The notes under the pieces: generated by a model
What the model was told of the DNA's origin: nothing
What the model saw: the letters and a program-made list of their open reading frames with translations, nothing else
Database searches by the model: none
Made by a program: the position numbers and the translations under genes
Assembly: GCA_958450365.1 (NCBI GenBank)
Contig: CAUEEP010000736.1
Span: 372,001 to 436,000 of the forward strand
Source of the DNA: Mesorhabditis belari
Taxonomy: Eukaryota; Nematoda; Chromadorea; Rhabditida; Rhabditidae
DNA length: 64,000 nt
Direction of reading: 5' to 3'
Shown here: piece after piece, positions 1-13,000 of the stretch
Layout: each line of letters starts with the position of its first letter
Position numbering within the stretch: the stretch's first letter is position 1

Positions 1-74
1 AACAAATCTTTCCAACTAATCTTGAATATTATGGCTTTTAAGTGCTATCTTTTCTTAATAAATTCTTGTTTCAG

Positions 75-928
75 CACGAGAAGGAGTCGGGCTGGACGAT
101 CATCGTCAGCTGATCACGAGTTGAGCACATTGAGACAAAGCAGCACTGAAGTTAGTGAAAGCATTAGCAGACTTATCTAAATAAGTCTCTTTTACAATTA
201 AATAATTATCTCTATATCTTCATTTCACTTTAACTAACAATTAGGTAATCTGGCCTCGTTAGATGGCTTACAAAAAGTCTTTTGGTCCGCTGAACCTGGC
301 GTTAGGCTTGGGTTTAATCTGCCTTGATGTATCTTGACTTATAGATCCTTAGGCTTAGTTTAAACATTCTTATTCTTGATATTCTATTACTGATCTTTAC
401 CTCTATCACGGATATCATTACCAAGAATTGATCACTGATCAAATCTTGGTAAAATCTATTACTAAATTCTCTTGATCTCTCAAGATCTATCACTGATCTT
501 TACAATTACCGTATTTTCTCTAATAGTAGTGCACCCTGAGCGTCACCTAAATTCCTCGAAATCTCGAGAACCGCTTATGAGAATCTATCGATGTGGGATC
601 GGAAAATGTAGCTGACGATGAGATCTTGTGGGGATTTGAGTGTTGAGCTTCTGGGAAAACTTTGGAAACCGTAAATAGTCATCAACTCGGCTCGCTTGGG
701 TGCACTAGTATTAGAGAAAATACGGTATCAGCAAGGTAACTTTTCAAATAGTTCTTTTAGTTTAAAAGTTCAAAAAACCTCATTCAGGTGGTCCGAATGT
801 CGATGTCGGAACCTCCATGGACTCCTACAAAGATTGAAGGTCAAGAAGTAGTCACTTTTCATCTCGATCGACCAAAGAGTATCTCTTATCATTATCGAGA
901 TTCAAGCAGTGAACCTCGTGAGCAATAA
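75..928 (+). CDS. 3' end of an unidentified gene (partial, enters from the left edge)
   Basis: Two exon-like blocks on the plus strand. The first begins after the acceptor at 72-74 and is open in the frame whose codons start at 76 (TRRSRAGRSSS...). It either reads to a TAA at 178-180 or uses a gttagt donor after 147. The second, 788-928, follows a cattcag acceptor, reads VVRMSMSEPPWTP... and stops at TAA 926-928. With the donor after 147 the two blocks join in phase 0, and the MITE at 507-727 then lies in the intron. An AATAAA overlaps the stop codon and could be the polyadenylation signal. The peptide is Ser/Arg-rich and unrecognised, probably a disordered C-terminus. It converges on the minus-strand gene ending at 1007, so the two 3' UTRs probably overlap. 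Confidence 0.5.
507..727. repeat. MITE family A copy 1
   Basis: A 221-bp element with inverted ends: taccgtattttctctaatag on the left and its near-complement ending ...aaatacggta on the right. Copies with the same core (aaatctcgagaaccgctta, then gacgatgagatct) lie at 32971, 44086, 45678, 45896, 60994 and 61255. There is no coding capacity. It sits in the putative last intron of the plus-strand gene. Confidence 0.85.
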
Positions 929-1006
929 ACTAATGTTATATCCAAGTTGCAATCCTTCCAAACTAGGGTTATCAGGTCTCACTTATCATTCTCGATTCGA
1001 AATCTT

Positions 1007-4000
1007 TCACTTATCTAGACAAATTTTATAGATTTTACTTTGTTTTAAATGTTCTAAGTGTTCTAAGTGTTGATGCTTTCCCGTTTTTCCGATCTTTAAC
1101 TCTTTCTTGTCACTTCTCTCCATTGATCTTGGTGCTTTTTCTTTCATGGTCTCAAATACATCAATTCCTTGCCAGTTTATCAATAAATATTTCTTTTTTA
1201 TGTTTGTTTTATGTAAATCTTTATCTGTTAATGAGGTTGGTGATGACACTTCGCGTTCGGCGTCTCTCTAAAATTATTAAAACAATGAAACTCATAAGCG
1301 TCTATTTTTTTCACATCATTAAGCCATATCCACCTTAAAACATCGGAACCGTATTGGAACCGTATTGGAGCCGTACTGGAACCGTATTGGAACCGTATCG
1401 GAACCGTATTGGAACCGTATCGGATTATCGGATTATCTAAGGAAACTCGATCGGGGAAATCTTATTAAAAATTACACTTGCAAAGCCCATCTTTCCCAGT
1501 ACATTTACTGAGCTTGGACTCAAGATAAAGTCTATATAAGATCTATTTGTGGTAAGGTAAAACTCACGTGTTCCATTTCCTTGCACATGCAATGGCTCGG
1601 TGACCGCAATCGGATATTGTGGAGGAGGTGGCACTGGATTCGACATTAGTATTCGTTCTCTTTCAAGCTGAAACTTATTGAGTTTTTAAATAACTTGTAA
1701 AGAATCTACTTGAATCAATTTGTCCGTTCGCAGCTTCACATAAACAGCACCGAGAATGTAGATGGTGGCAAGTCCAACAGTCAGCGAGACTCCCGAAACG
1801 ATGCCGATAGCTAGAGCGTTTGAAGCTGAAATAAACTGGTTTACATATGAAAATTTAGAAATTTACATTCAAGAACCATGAGAATGACAATGTCAGCTTC
1901 GGTGAGTGCATCGACTGGAAGAAAGTCACCCGTTGATGAGGGTAAAGTCAGCTCTCCGTAACTCAAATTAAATATTGCTCGATTTCGAATAAAGTTTTAT
2001 AGTTAAGCAAGTATTTTAGCATTAGCAAGGTATAAAATAAAGCATTTTCCTTGTTAAAATAAACCTCGTAGCCTCAATCAACATCACCGAGATCTCTTCA
2101 GCTGACAACGGGTCAATCTCTTGATCGAATGGGACAGTGATCGTGAAGTTGAACACAATTCCTAGTGATTTTCTCTTAAAGTTTAAAGATTTAAGAAAAC
2201 CTGGATAGATTTGCGGGTTCTTGATTCGATATTGTGAGATTTGCATGGCTTGAGCGATTGTGGTGGCCCAAAGTGCGGCGAGATTTGTGTTATTGCCGAT
2301 GACTTGAGCATAAGATCGTTCAATCTTTGCGATCACCTTTCTTGCATACGAATCATACGATAGATCTGAAAAAGTTGAAAAAGTTGAGAGATTCTTTTTT
2401 GAATTCAGTTCGGTTTACTAAAAAGTGTTGAATTCTTGGTTTTCTGTACTAAAAAGTGTTCAATTCTGTCTTTTCTATATTAAAAAGTGTTTAATTCAGC
2501 CTTTTCTGTACTAAAAAGTGTTTAATTCAGCCTTTTCTGTACTAAAAAGTGTCCAATTCAGCCTTTTCTCTCAACTCACTAGGACTAGTTACCGTATACT
2601 TTATTTCCTAAAAATTAAACCAACGTCACAGGCTTTGTTGCTCGAAAGTAACCTTACTCAAGCTACAGTACACCTATTTTATTTCCCGATGTTTAAACTC
2701 TTCCAAAGTTACAGCATACTTTGTTTTCTAAAGATTAAACCAACAGTTTCTTTTAAGTCCTTGCAAGTACAACTGACTTCTAATGACCGGCGCCCAACTC
2801 GTATCCACCAGCTTCACTCCCGTATCGAACAGTTTCACGCCAGATCGCGGATCAACCGCTCTCGAAATTGCTTGCACAGCCTTAAAATAAGTTAATTTTT
2901 TGAATCTAAAACTTCAAATACATAAGAATTTGATAACTGATCGGTGTTGATTGGTGGTAGTAAAATGAAAGAGAAAAATCCGGCGTTGCTATTTGATTGA
3001 ACGAGTCTCGATCGATCTAATCCCGAAGCTGTGGCCAAACGATTTAAAAGCTGCGCTTGTTGAACGATGATTGTTGAATTTGGCGTCTAAACTTGTTTTC
3101 TTTCTATAAAGTTATGATTATTTACTAAAGAAAAATCGATTTCGATTTGATTGTGGATTGAGATGGTTGGTGGAGTCGGTGCACTAACGGTGAATACCCT
3201 AGAAATTCAAATTCAAGTCTAGATTAGGGTATTCAGTCTAGATAGAGTATTCAGTCTAGACTATTTGAATTACGGCATTCAAGCTAGAATCGGATATTCA
3301 GTCTAGAATAGCTGAAAGTTAAAACTTTCAGCTACCCCGCTGATCAATTTGAATCAGTAAAGGCTTACTAAAAGCTAAGATTTAATACCCAATGATTCCC
3401 GTTTGAGTGCAGTTACAGGATAGAAAATTAGAGCCATTGATTGTTGTGGGAAACAAAGCTGAAATGCAACCACGCGAATCCCAAATGTTTGATGTTAATG
3501 AGAAGATGAAGCACTAAATTTTGAATCTTTATAACTTTAAGAATAAGTTTTCTTTCTAGTTTACTAAAGAACTTTACTTTATTCTATCAATAATACCGTA
3601 AAAACTCTAATAGAACGACAGAATAATGGGTGTATAGTTGCGTAGTCTAACTCTAACTCTAACTTTGAATGTCCCGTTCTCCGGGCTGATATCGCCGCCA
3701 CCCGCTCCCCATAATGACGGGGTATTGCCGCGTAGTCTAACTTTGCACGCTCCGTTCTCCGCACTGCTTTATGCTACAGTGTGCGCTTTATTGCCAAAAG
3801 ATAACCCTTGAAATCTAGTATTTTTTGATACCAAAAGTGTGGTTAGAAGAAAACTAGAAGCTGAGAAATTTTCTAGAAAGAAGTAGACGATAGAATGGAG
3901 TATCAGTAAAGTTCTGGGCAAACTATTAGAGGGTTCATATTGGAGTCGAGTCTCTATAAACATATTAGAGACTGTTCTATTAGAGTATTTACGGTTTAGT

Positions 4001-7000
4001 TTTACAAATGTACTCACATTGTAGTAGTTTGCTGATTTATAAGCTGTAAGTGGAACTAAAATTCGATACATTCCAGCAAATAAAACATCATTTCCCGATA
4101 ATGGATCTTTGATCGAGATCTGAGTTTTGTTAAGTTGTAAAATTGAATTTTTTTCCATACCCGATAAAGATTCGATGCCGATTTGTTGGCGGTAAGTGCT
4201 GAGTATTGATTGTTGAAGAAATAGGCCGAAAAGTTGACGTTTATTCTAGATTTTATTGATAAAGATTTCAGATTTTAAAGATAAGATAACGATTTTAAAG
4301 CTTTCTAGCTAGCTTTCTATCTAGCTAGCTTTCTATCTAGCTAGCTTTCTAGCTAGCTTTCTAGCTAGCTAGCTTTCTAGCTTTCTAGCTAGCTAGCTTC
4401 CTAGCTAGCTAGCTTTCTAGCTAGCTAGCTTCCTAGCTTCCTAGCTAGCTAGCTTTCTAGCTAGCTAGCTTCCTAGCTTCCTAGCTAGCTAGCTTTCTAG
4501 CTAGCTAGCTTCCTAGCTTCCTAGCTAGCTAGCTTTCTAGCTTCCTAGCTAGCTAGCTTTCTAGCTTTCTAGCTAGCTAGCTTCCTAGCTTTCTAGCTAG
4601 CTAGCTTTCTAGCTTTCTAGCTTTCTACCCAAAAAGTGTTGATGAGATTGAGGCAGAAGCTAGACAAGTGTAATCGCATAATGTCGATCCATCTCCGCAA
4701 TTCCAACTTTCAAAATTTAAGCGAAAGATTTCATCAAACGAAATCTAGAAATAATAAGATCTAGATTTTCATTGCCTTTACAATTTTGTTATTTGTAGCC
4801 CCAGCAAGTGTATAAGTTCGATTAACGAGTGTTGGATCGGAGGTGGACAATGATTGAGCCTGTACAAAGGTGTAGCCTTCACCCTGGAACTTTGAAACTT
4901 TGAAATTTTCATGAAAAAAACTTAACCTTCTCAGCAATAATCCTTTCAGATGTGTCATCCAATTGTTTACAATCATCACTCAACGCGTTTTCAATCGCTT
5001 GAAAATAGAAAAGGATTGTTGTCGCTCCGTTTTTCAACAATCGATCACAGAGGACGAAAATTCCCTGAAGATATTTTCTTCTTGAATGAAGATATCTTCT
5101 TCTTCTTTGCCTTACCTCATCATTATTATTTGTGACCGGTTTTTCAGTTAAACTCCCCAAAAGAGTGTCCCGTTTCTTTCGCTTTGTCGCCGAAGCTGAC
5201 ATCAAACGGATTTGATATCGCATCATCGTGCTTGACATCTGAAATCAAGAATATTATTGCTAAAAAATTACCGTTCAATATACAATACTACCACGATTTC
5301 TAATCTTAATGTTAATGAATATACTAGCTTTGATCCGAGATCAACCCTACTTGATTTGTGCTTTCTAAAAGATGCCTTCAGAGAAAAATAACGTAACCCG
5401 AGCTTTTTTATCAACTAGATTAAGTCATTCAAAAATTTTCAAAGGGGCAAAGGTGAGCAGTCAAAACTGTTCCAATTTGGACACTTTCTTCAATATAAAC
5501 CTATTTTTATGCAAAAATCAAAAAGATAGAGCTTATTTGATTACATAATTCTGTAAAATTTGAAAAGAATCCGTCCAGCGATTTTCTTTGAAATTGAAAT
5601 TGAAAAAATTGCATTAACTTAATAGAAACTTACTCTTTTGAAATTCAAGAACAATTCACAGATACCGTATTTACTCTATTAGTGGGGTCCCCCACTATTT
5701 TTTCAATCCCCTTCCAGACGACCCCACTATTAGAGAGGACCCCACTATTAGAGAAATTTAAAAGAACATAAAAACAAAGTTTTAAATTGAAAAGATATCA
5801 ATTTTTCTTCGAAATTCTTGACAAAACAAGTTTGGCTTCATATTTTATTTAGCTTTAACCGTAACAAAACATTAACAAACAGTAAAAGAACTAATCCAAG
5901 AGATCAACAATTGATGTATCACTTTCGTTACCAATATCTTCTTCCAATTCGAGAGGACCCCACTATTTTTTCAACCCCCCTCCAGGCGACCCCACTATTA
6001 GAGAGGACCCCACTAATAGAGTAAATACGGTAATAGAAGAAGTAGTTCAAGTTTTATCATGAAGTAGTTCAAGTTTTAAACAACTATCTACCTACAATAA
6101 ACTTTTAGAAAAGAAATTTCTCTATTTCGTAGTAATCTAATGATACTTGTAGCTCTAAGATCTAATCATTCACCAATTGCAACACCGACTCATCAACACT
6201 GCCAAGCATTTGAGTGACCGCACTCAGAACTTCTCGGTACTCATCATTTGAACTGAATTCTAAATGTCATTTTAGAATTTTAACATTACAACCTTGTATC
6301 ATCAAGACTTTTCAACAACTCCATAGCCACTTTATTGCTAATTTCAGGATTGAGAGAGACATTGCATTCCTCTTCCGTTAAAGCCTCCAACTTTTCAAGC
6401 GCCGAGAATGTCATCTCTGAAAGAAGAACTATAGAGTATTATGTGTGTTTGTTAATTACTTCAAAATTATAAAGTATTATGTATGTTCGTTAATCCTTAA
6501 ATTTCTTAAATCTTTTGAAAATTGAAAGCCATTCGTACCATTATCCATATCCGATAAAATCGCGTTCAATACATTGCTCGAAGCCAAGCTCAAATTCGTT
6601 GAGGGTTTTACAGAGAAATTTGATGACTCAACTCTGAACAAATTTCGAATAGAGATTTTTTGGTTTTTGATTTTTGATTTCAAAATTTACATTGTACAGG
6701 CAGAGAAGCAATCACAGACTTCGATCATTGCTGTGTAACCGATTCGCTTCTGACAACCCATGTTTGGAGGAAAGCCGGCTAAAACAATATATCAGATCTT
6801 TAAGTAGTTTAGTTTAAGCTTAAGTTTCTACCTGTTGCTAGGTAAACTGTATAGGCTGAATTCATCGATTGTCGATTCCAATTGACCGTCGTTGTGTTGT
6901 CAAAACTAAAGTATCGAGTTTAGGTGTCTTTTTCCATAAGATCAAATCTATATGTCGTAGCCGATTATGAATTTCAGCCGATTATGAATGAGTGGGTCTA

Positions 7001-10000
7001 GAAGCATCCAACCATCAAGTATTCGCTTCTGACAGTAACCGATGAATGAGTGGGTCTATGAGCGTCCAACCATCAAGTATTCGCTTCTGACAGTAACCGA
7101 TGAATGAGTGGGTCTAGGAGCGTCCAACCATCAATTATTTAGTATCATTCAACGCAGAATCATTAATAATTATGCTAAATTTTTTAAATTAGAAAGGTTG
7201 GATAAAAAGAAAAAAATTTATGGGGCTTCAAAGTTTTCTCTTGAACAAACAGTTTTTTTTGCTCTATTTTTTTTCTTTTCATCAAATCTTGCTAATTTAA
7301 AAGATTTAACATAATTATCAATGATTCTGCGTTGAATGATACTAAATACTTGATGATTGGACGCTCCTAAACCCACTCATTCATAATCGTCTACGGGGAT
7401 CCCGCCGATTTTGAATGAAACGTTGTAGCGCCGGCAATTTTTAACCTAAACTCACAAATTTGGTAGCAATCGACGCAGAATTTGATTCGCTACAAGATGA
7501 TATAATATTGTCCTCATACATCTCTTGCTCTACTAGAAAAATTTGCCAAAAAAAGAAAATTTCATTCATAATCGGCTACGACATATTGCATATATTCTTG
7601 AAAGAATTTCAAATAATGAGAATAATTTGTTCTACAGCAATTCACTTCAAAACCCTGATCCCAAAACGGAACATCATCGGCGTGTCTGGGTCAATCCATC
7701 CATCACCCATCGAAAGAGTCACCAAATCGCTCAACGCCGTGATTGAGCTCACTGGATTCATCTAAATATATTCAATTAAATGGTTTAGTTTAAAGATTAA
7801 AGAGATTAGCTTTTTAGCTTTTTAAGCTCTTTAAAGATACATCTAAATTCCCGGGGATTGGTGGAGAGTTTGTTTGAAACTCGAAAAGACTCGTAGCTGT
7901 GCCCGCACTGTTCGTCGCCACCAAAACCACAGCATACGTTGTCCCAGGCAAAAGGCCTGGCCAATCATTTCTAGAAATGAAAACTGTAAAGAAATCCTAA
8001 ATTTCTTGAATTTCTTCTTGAATTTCCTGACATTGCTGGTGGAATGGTGAGTGAAAGGAGGACTTCTGCCGCTAAAAGAGTCGCCTCTTCATCAAATGTT
8101 TTCCAATTTTGGGGTAAAATCGTCTCCAGATCAAACCAACCTAAAATTTGGCTTTTTTTTACAATAGAAAGTTGCTCTAGTTGATCTAGATTAAATTAAA
8201 ATCAATATTTACCGTATTTTTCATTTTTCATCACCTCCCAAGTCGTATTTAATGAACCATAACTGCTTTTGACAAACGATTGAATTCTGGAAAAGAATTG
8301 AAAGCTAAATTAAAGCTAAAAGAATTCTAGACACCAAAATTGTCAAAAGATATAGAAAAATGAACCGTATTCTGCAATAAATTGATTTGAATTTAAAATT
8401 GGCTAAAGTTATTACTGAAAAAAGATTATGAATGAAGTTTAACTCTAAAATCTTTAGAAAATCAACGGTAAAAGTAATGAAAACAAAGTATTAGATGATT
8501 CAATCGTTTGAATTCAATCGTTTGAACTCAATCGTTTGAACTCAATCATTTGAATTCAATCGTTTGTCAAAAGCAGTTATGGTTCATTAAATACAACTTG
8601 GGAGGTGCTGAATATGGACTCTTTAGTGATACAAGTTCAGGAATTTACCTAGCCAAGTTCTTACTCGTATTTCTTTCAATCATTTTTGTTGTTCTTTTGG
8701 TTTTGATTGAACTTATTGAAATGCTTTTTGCTATTGTAGTTGTTAAGGTTTGATTTGTTGATTTGCGAGAGGCCAAGAATGATCTTTCAAGTTCTGTTGT
8801 AGTTGTTGTACTTATCGTCAAAGTTTTTTTTGTTGCTTCTATTGCTGTTGTTGATAAAGTTTCCGGGATTTTCGACAATCGTGCTGAACTTGTTTCACTA
8901 AAGAGTCCATATTCAGTAGTTGAGCTTTTCGTTGGAACACTGAAGTCGTTGGAACACAAAGCTATTCCCTTGTTTTCTTTCAATGGTAGTACTCGTTTTG
9001 GCTTTTTTTTACAATAGAATCTATATACAGTTGATCTAGTTTAATATTAAAATCAATATTTACCGTATTTTTCATTTTTCATCACCTCCCAAGTCGTATT
9101 TAATGAACCATAACTGCTTTTGACAAACGATTGAATTCTGGAAAAGAATTGAAAGCTAAATTAAAGCTAAAAGAATTCTAGACATCAAAATTGTCAAAAG
9201 ATATAGAAAAATGAACCGTATTCTGCAATAAATTGATTTGAATTTAAAATTAGCTAAAGTTATTACTGAAAAAAAGATTATGAATGAAGTTTAGCTCTAA
9301 AATCAACGCTAAAAGTAATGAAAACAAAGTATTAGATGATTTAAAGTTAATTAAATACCTAGCATAGTCATGTACATTGAGTTTCCCTTGAGTAAATGGC
9401 ACAAAGCGAATGCTTGGTGTTTTCGACTCGATCATCGCTACAATCGAGCTGACATCAGCGCTTAAACCAGAGCCGCTCATCGTGTCAGTAAAGGAGAAAC
9501 TGAATAGCTTTTATGTTATTATTTAAGTCTTTTTTCAAGTCTTTCTTTCACCTCATATTATCATTCAAATATCCGGAAGGGACTAAAAGAATCGAGGAAT
9601 TCCATTCGATTGAGATTTCGATTTGACAACTTGAATTTGACGTTAAATTCAGACAACTCCAAGAGTGGCTAAAATCATCTTATAAAAGTTTAAATTTCTA
9701 TAAAACCTTAACAATCCATTCATAGTATTTGGATCTTTTGAACCACTTGCATCAATTACAATTTGTTGATCTGATGGAACGGTTAATTGATATGAAGATA
9801 AGACAACAAGGAGTGGCTGAGCGATGAACTAAATTCTCAATTGAGTTTTAAAGGTTGACAAAGGTCATTCTTAATCAGTTTCTCAGTACCAGCTCAAGTA
9901 AGTCTAACTAGGAAACATAAAGCACAAGAAGGATCCACTAGAAGTCTGGATTGAACTTTGCTTCTTATCTGATCTTCTTTACAAGTCTTAAGATGAAATT

Positions 10001-13000
10001 GATTGGTTAATTGATATGAAGATAAGACAACAAGGAGTGGCTAAGCGATGAACTAAATTCTCAATTGAGTTGTAAAGGTTGAAAGGTCATTCTAAATCAG
10101 TTCCTCAGTACCATTTTAAATAAGTCTAACTAGGAAACATTGCTGATTTAGCCTAACAAATTTCACGCTGATTCTGGATATCTAGTTTGATAGTTCTGGA
10201 TAGTTTGGTGTTAAATAAATCCCTTTGAAGTAAGAAAAGCATTTCAGAAGGTAGTCCTATCCCACAAAAAGCACAAAAAGGATCCCCTAGAAGTCTGGAT
10301 TGAACTTTGCTTCTTATCTGATCTTCTTTACAAGTCTTAAGATGAAATCGAAACATTTCTGATCATGGTTAAACCAAATTTCAAACAAACATTCAAAATG
10401 AGTGTCGCGTTATCGACATAGGTTGTCTCATTTGTTGAATAGATCCCTTGTACTCGATATTCGATTGTGTCATTAACGGAGAATTCGAATGGAGAGATTT
10501 TCAAGCTTCCCGCTTGGCTCATCGCAATTCCGTTTTTATACCAGATATACTAAATTTGAAGTGAAATCATTCTCAATACAATTTTCAACAATCGAAATCG
10601 ATTTTCTCGTAAGCTTACATGCGTATCAAGCGGTGAGATCGGTGTTGCTGATCCACAAAAGGTGAAACTGGGCACAGCTTCGAGAAGGATTCGCATCGAC
10701 GGGTAAACTTTACCGCCACCTGGATAAAAGTCATTCAATTTATTCATGATATTTTAGATTTGAGTTGTAATCTACCCAATATTGCTACATCAAATACTCC
10801 AATTGCGTTCTTGTCGACGAAAATTGTGATATTATTGACGCTTGTGCATTGATTGATGTAGTTGCAAACGGTGACACCAATTTTCAGATTATCACCGTTT
10901 AACTGAATATTAATCGAATCCTTTTAAATAGATAAACTAGAACCTCCATTGTTGGAATCGAAATGTTTCTCATCGTGGAATTTGATTGTATAAAAGGATT
11001 ATCTAAAGCTGAAAATCTTCTTGCAAATGTTCTGCTCAAGAAACCAGAAGGAAATGACCATTGAAAAGATAACGATCGTTTTCCATGCCCGGAAAGTTGT
11101 CGAAGATTTATTGAAAAAACCGGCAAACATGTGCTCACTGTTCTTGGAGCATCAACGATAAAGGATGGAGAGATCTAAAGTCTTTGAACCTTTCATTGAA
11201 CTTGAAGCTCGTTACCGGAGTTGTTGGACCAATAACGGTTAGAGTTGGCATTGTGGCAAAGAGTTGGCTTGTGAAGAAGGAGGTTCGTAGGGTTAATGAT
11301 TGTCCAGGTAATAGAGTTGCTCCTATTCCAAATGTCACCAAAAGAGAGTTCCCGATTCCCATACAAGTAGCATTCACTAAAGTTGGTAGTAGGTTTGCAA
11401 TGGTTTACAATGGTTTACAATACCTCCTAGCCTTGACGGATCCGCGAACACATTCGAGCAACTGATCAAACCAATAGGGAAATAATCTCCAGTATTTGCT
11501 GTGATTGTTAAACCAAGGAGATCATTGTTGAATTGAATCTGAGCCAGTGCACCGTTGAAAACAGTTGGTGAAGTGCCTGGAAATTTACAAGGAATGGATA
11601 CGGATCCAGCTCATCCAGATGGAATGGATACGGATCTAGCTCATCCAGATCCAGCTCAAATGAAATGAGCCATAGACCATAGGCCAGAATTTTATTTTAT
11701 CTGATTGGTTTTTTCAAAAAGACTCTGAAAATATAAAATTTTTACAAAGAAGAAAGTGAGCGGATTCGAACCGTCGAGTAGTGACTCCGTAGCCTAGCTC
11801 CGTGGCCACTATTGATCTTGCTGTACCTTAGAAGGAGAGCTCAATTTTGCAAAATGATTCTGAATCGAGCGCAATTTGAAAGAAGTTTTTGGCCTCTCTT
11901 TAAAAGGTTTACGCGCGGGTCATGTCAAAGTGGCTGCGTGGTGTAGCGGATAGCCGGTTAGGATACGGAGTAGCTCCTCTAGGGTTCGATCTTTCACTTT
12001 CATCTTTCATTCTTTCAGAATCGTTTTCCAAAAACGAATCAGGATCAGCGTAAAGTTGGTTCATTTCATTTTCGGATGGTTCATTTCATTTGGTGAACTG
12101 TTAGCCTCTCATTAGTTGGGTAAATAGATTTCAGCTTTATTCACCAGTTGTTTGATCTTGTTTGATTGTCGGGCTTAGATCGAAATTGATACGAGTCGTT
12201 GTCTCAAAGCTGAAATAGATTGAACTTTGATGAGTGATTCTTTAACCAACTTCATCCCTTGAACAATGATATGCTGGGGAGGAATGAGGGTAATCGGTTC
12301 TCCATTCACAGCCACCTCACATTCAAGAGTGTATTCACCGAGAGGCGGTATGGTGGAGACATCAAGTGTGCAGTTAAAGTTGTTCATTTCAACGATTCGT
12401 AGTGTTATTTTCACATGGCCAGATACTAATGTACAAGAAGAAACAGATAAGGGAAGACCATTGTCTACATCGAGAGCCATCTGAAACGAGTACCTACCGT
12501 AAATATTGTAATAGTACCCCACCCCCATAATGAGAGTGCGGAGTGTTGCGTAGTCTAGCTTTGAATGAGTTTTTTCTCGACACTGGTTTATGCTACAATG
12601 TTCGCTTAGTTATCAAAAAAAAATAGCTGAAATTCAGGGCTATTTTTTGATATCAAAGACGCTTTTTTGAAACCAAAGATAATGACTGTGTGGAGCGTTG
12701 CGTAGTCTAGCTTTGAATGAGTTTTTCTCGACACTGGTTTATGCTACAATGCTCGCTTTGGTATCAAAAAATAGCCCTGAATTTCAGCTATTTTTTGATA
12801 CCAAAGACACATTTTTTGAAAGTACGGGCGCTTTGAAAAAAATGCTAAAAAACTTTTGCGACTACGCGACTGTACGAGGGGATGGGTGGGTACTATTACG
12901 GTATTTACGGTAACCTAATAACGATTACGGTATCTAAAGTGGAATTTGTTCTTAAAAAGTGTCGCGAAAACTATCGTAATCTTGTCTTTATTGAGTTTTT

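Noticed and set aside
3389..3458. GPS cleavage motif (SCNCTQTGII) in one frame of this exon
   Set aside because: The frame that shows it does not join in phase with its neighbours; another frame (LCFPQQSMALIFYPVTALKR) fits the upstream exon. Left undecided.
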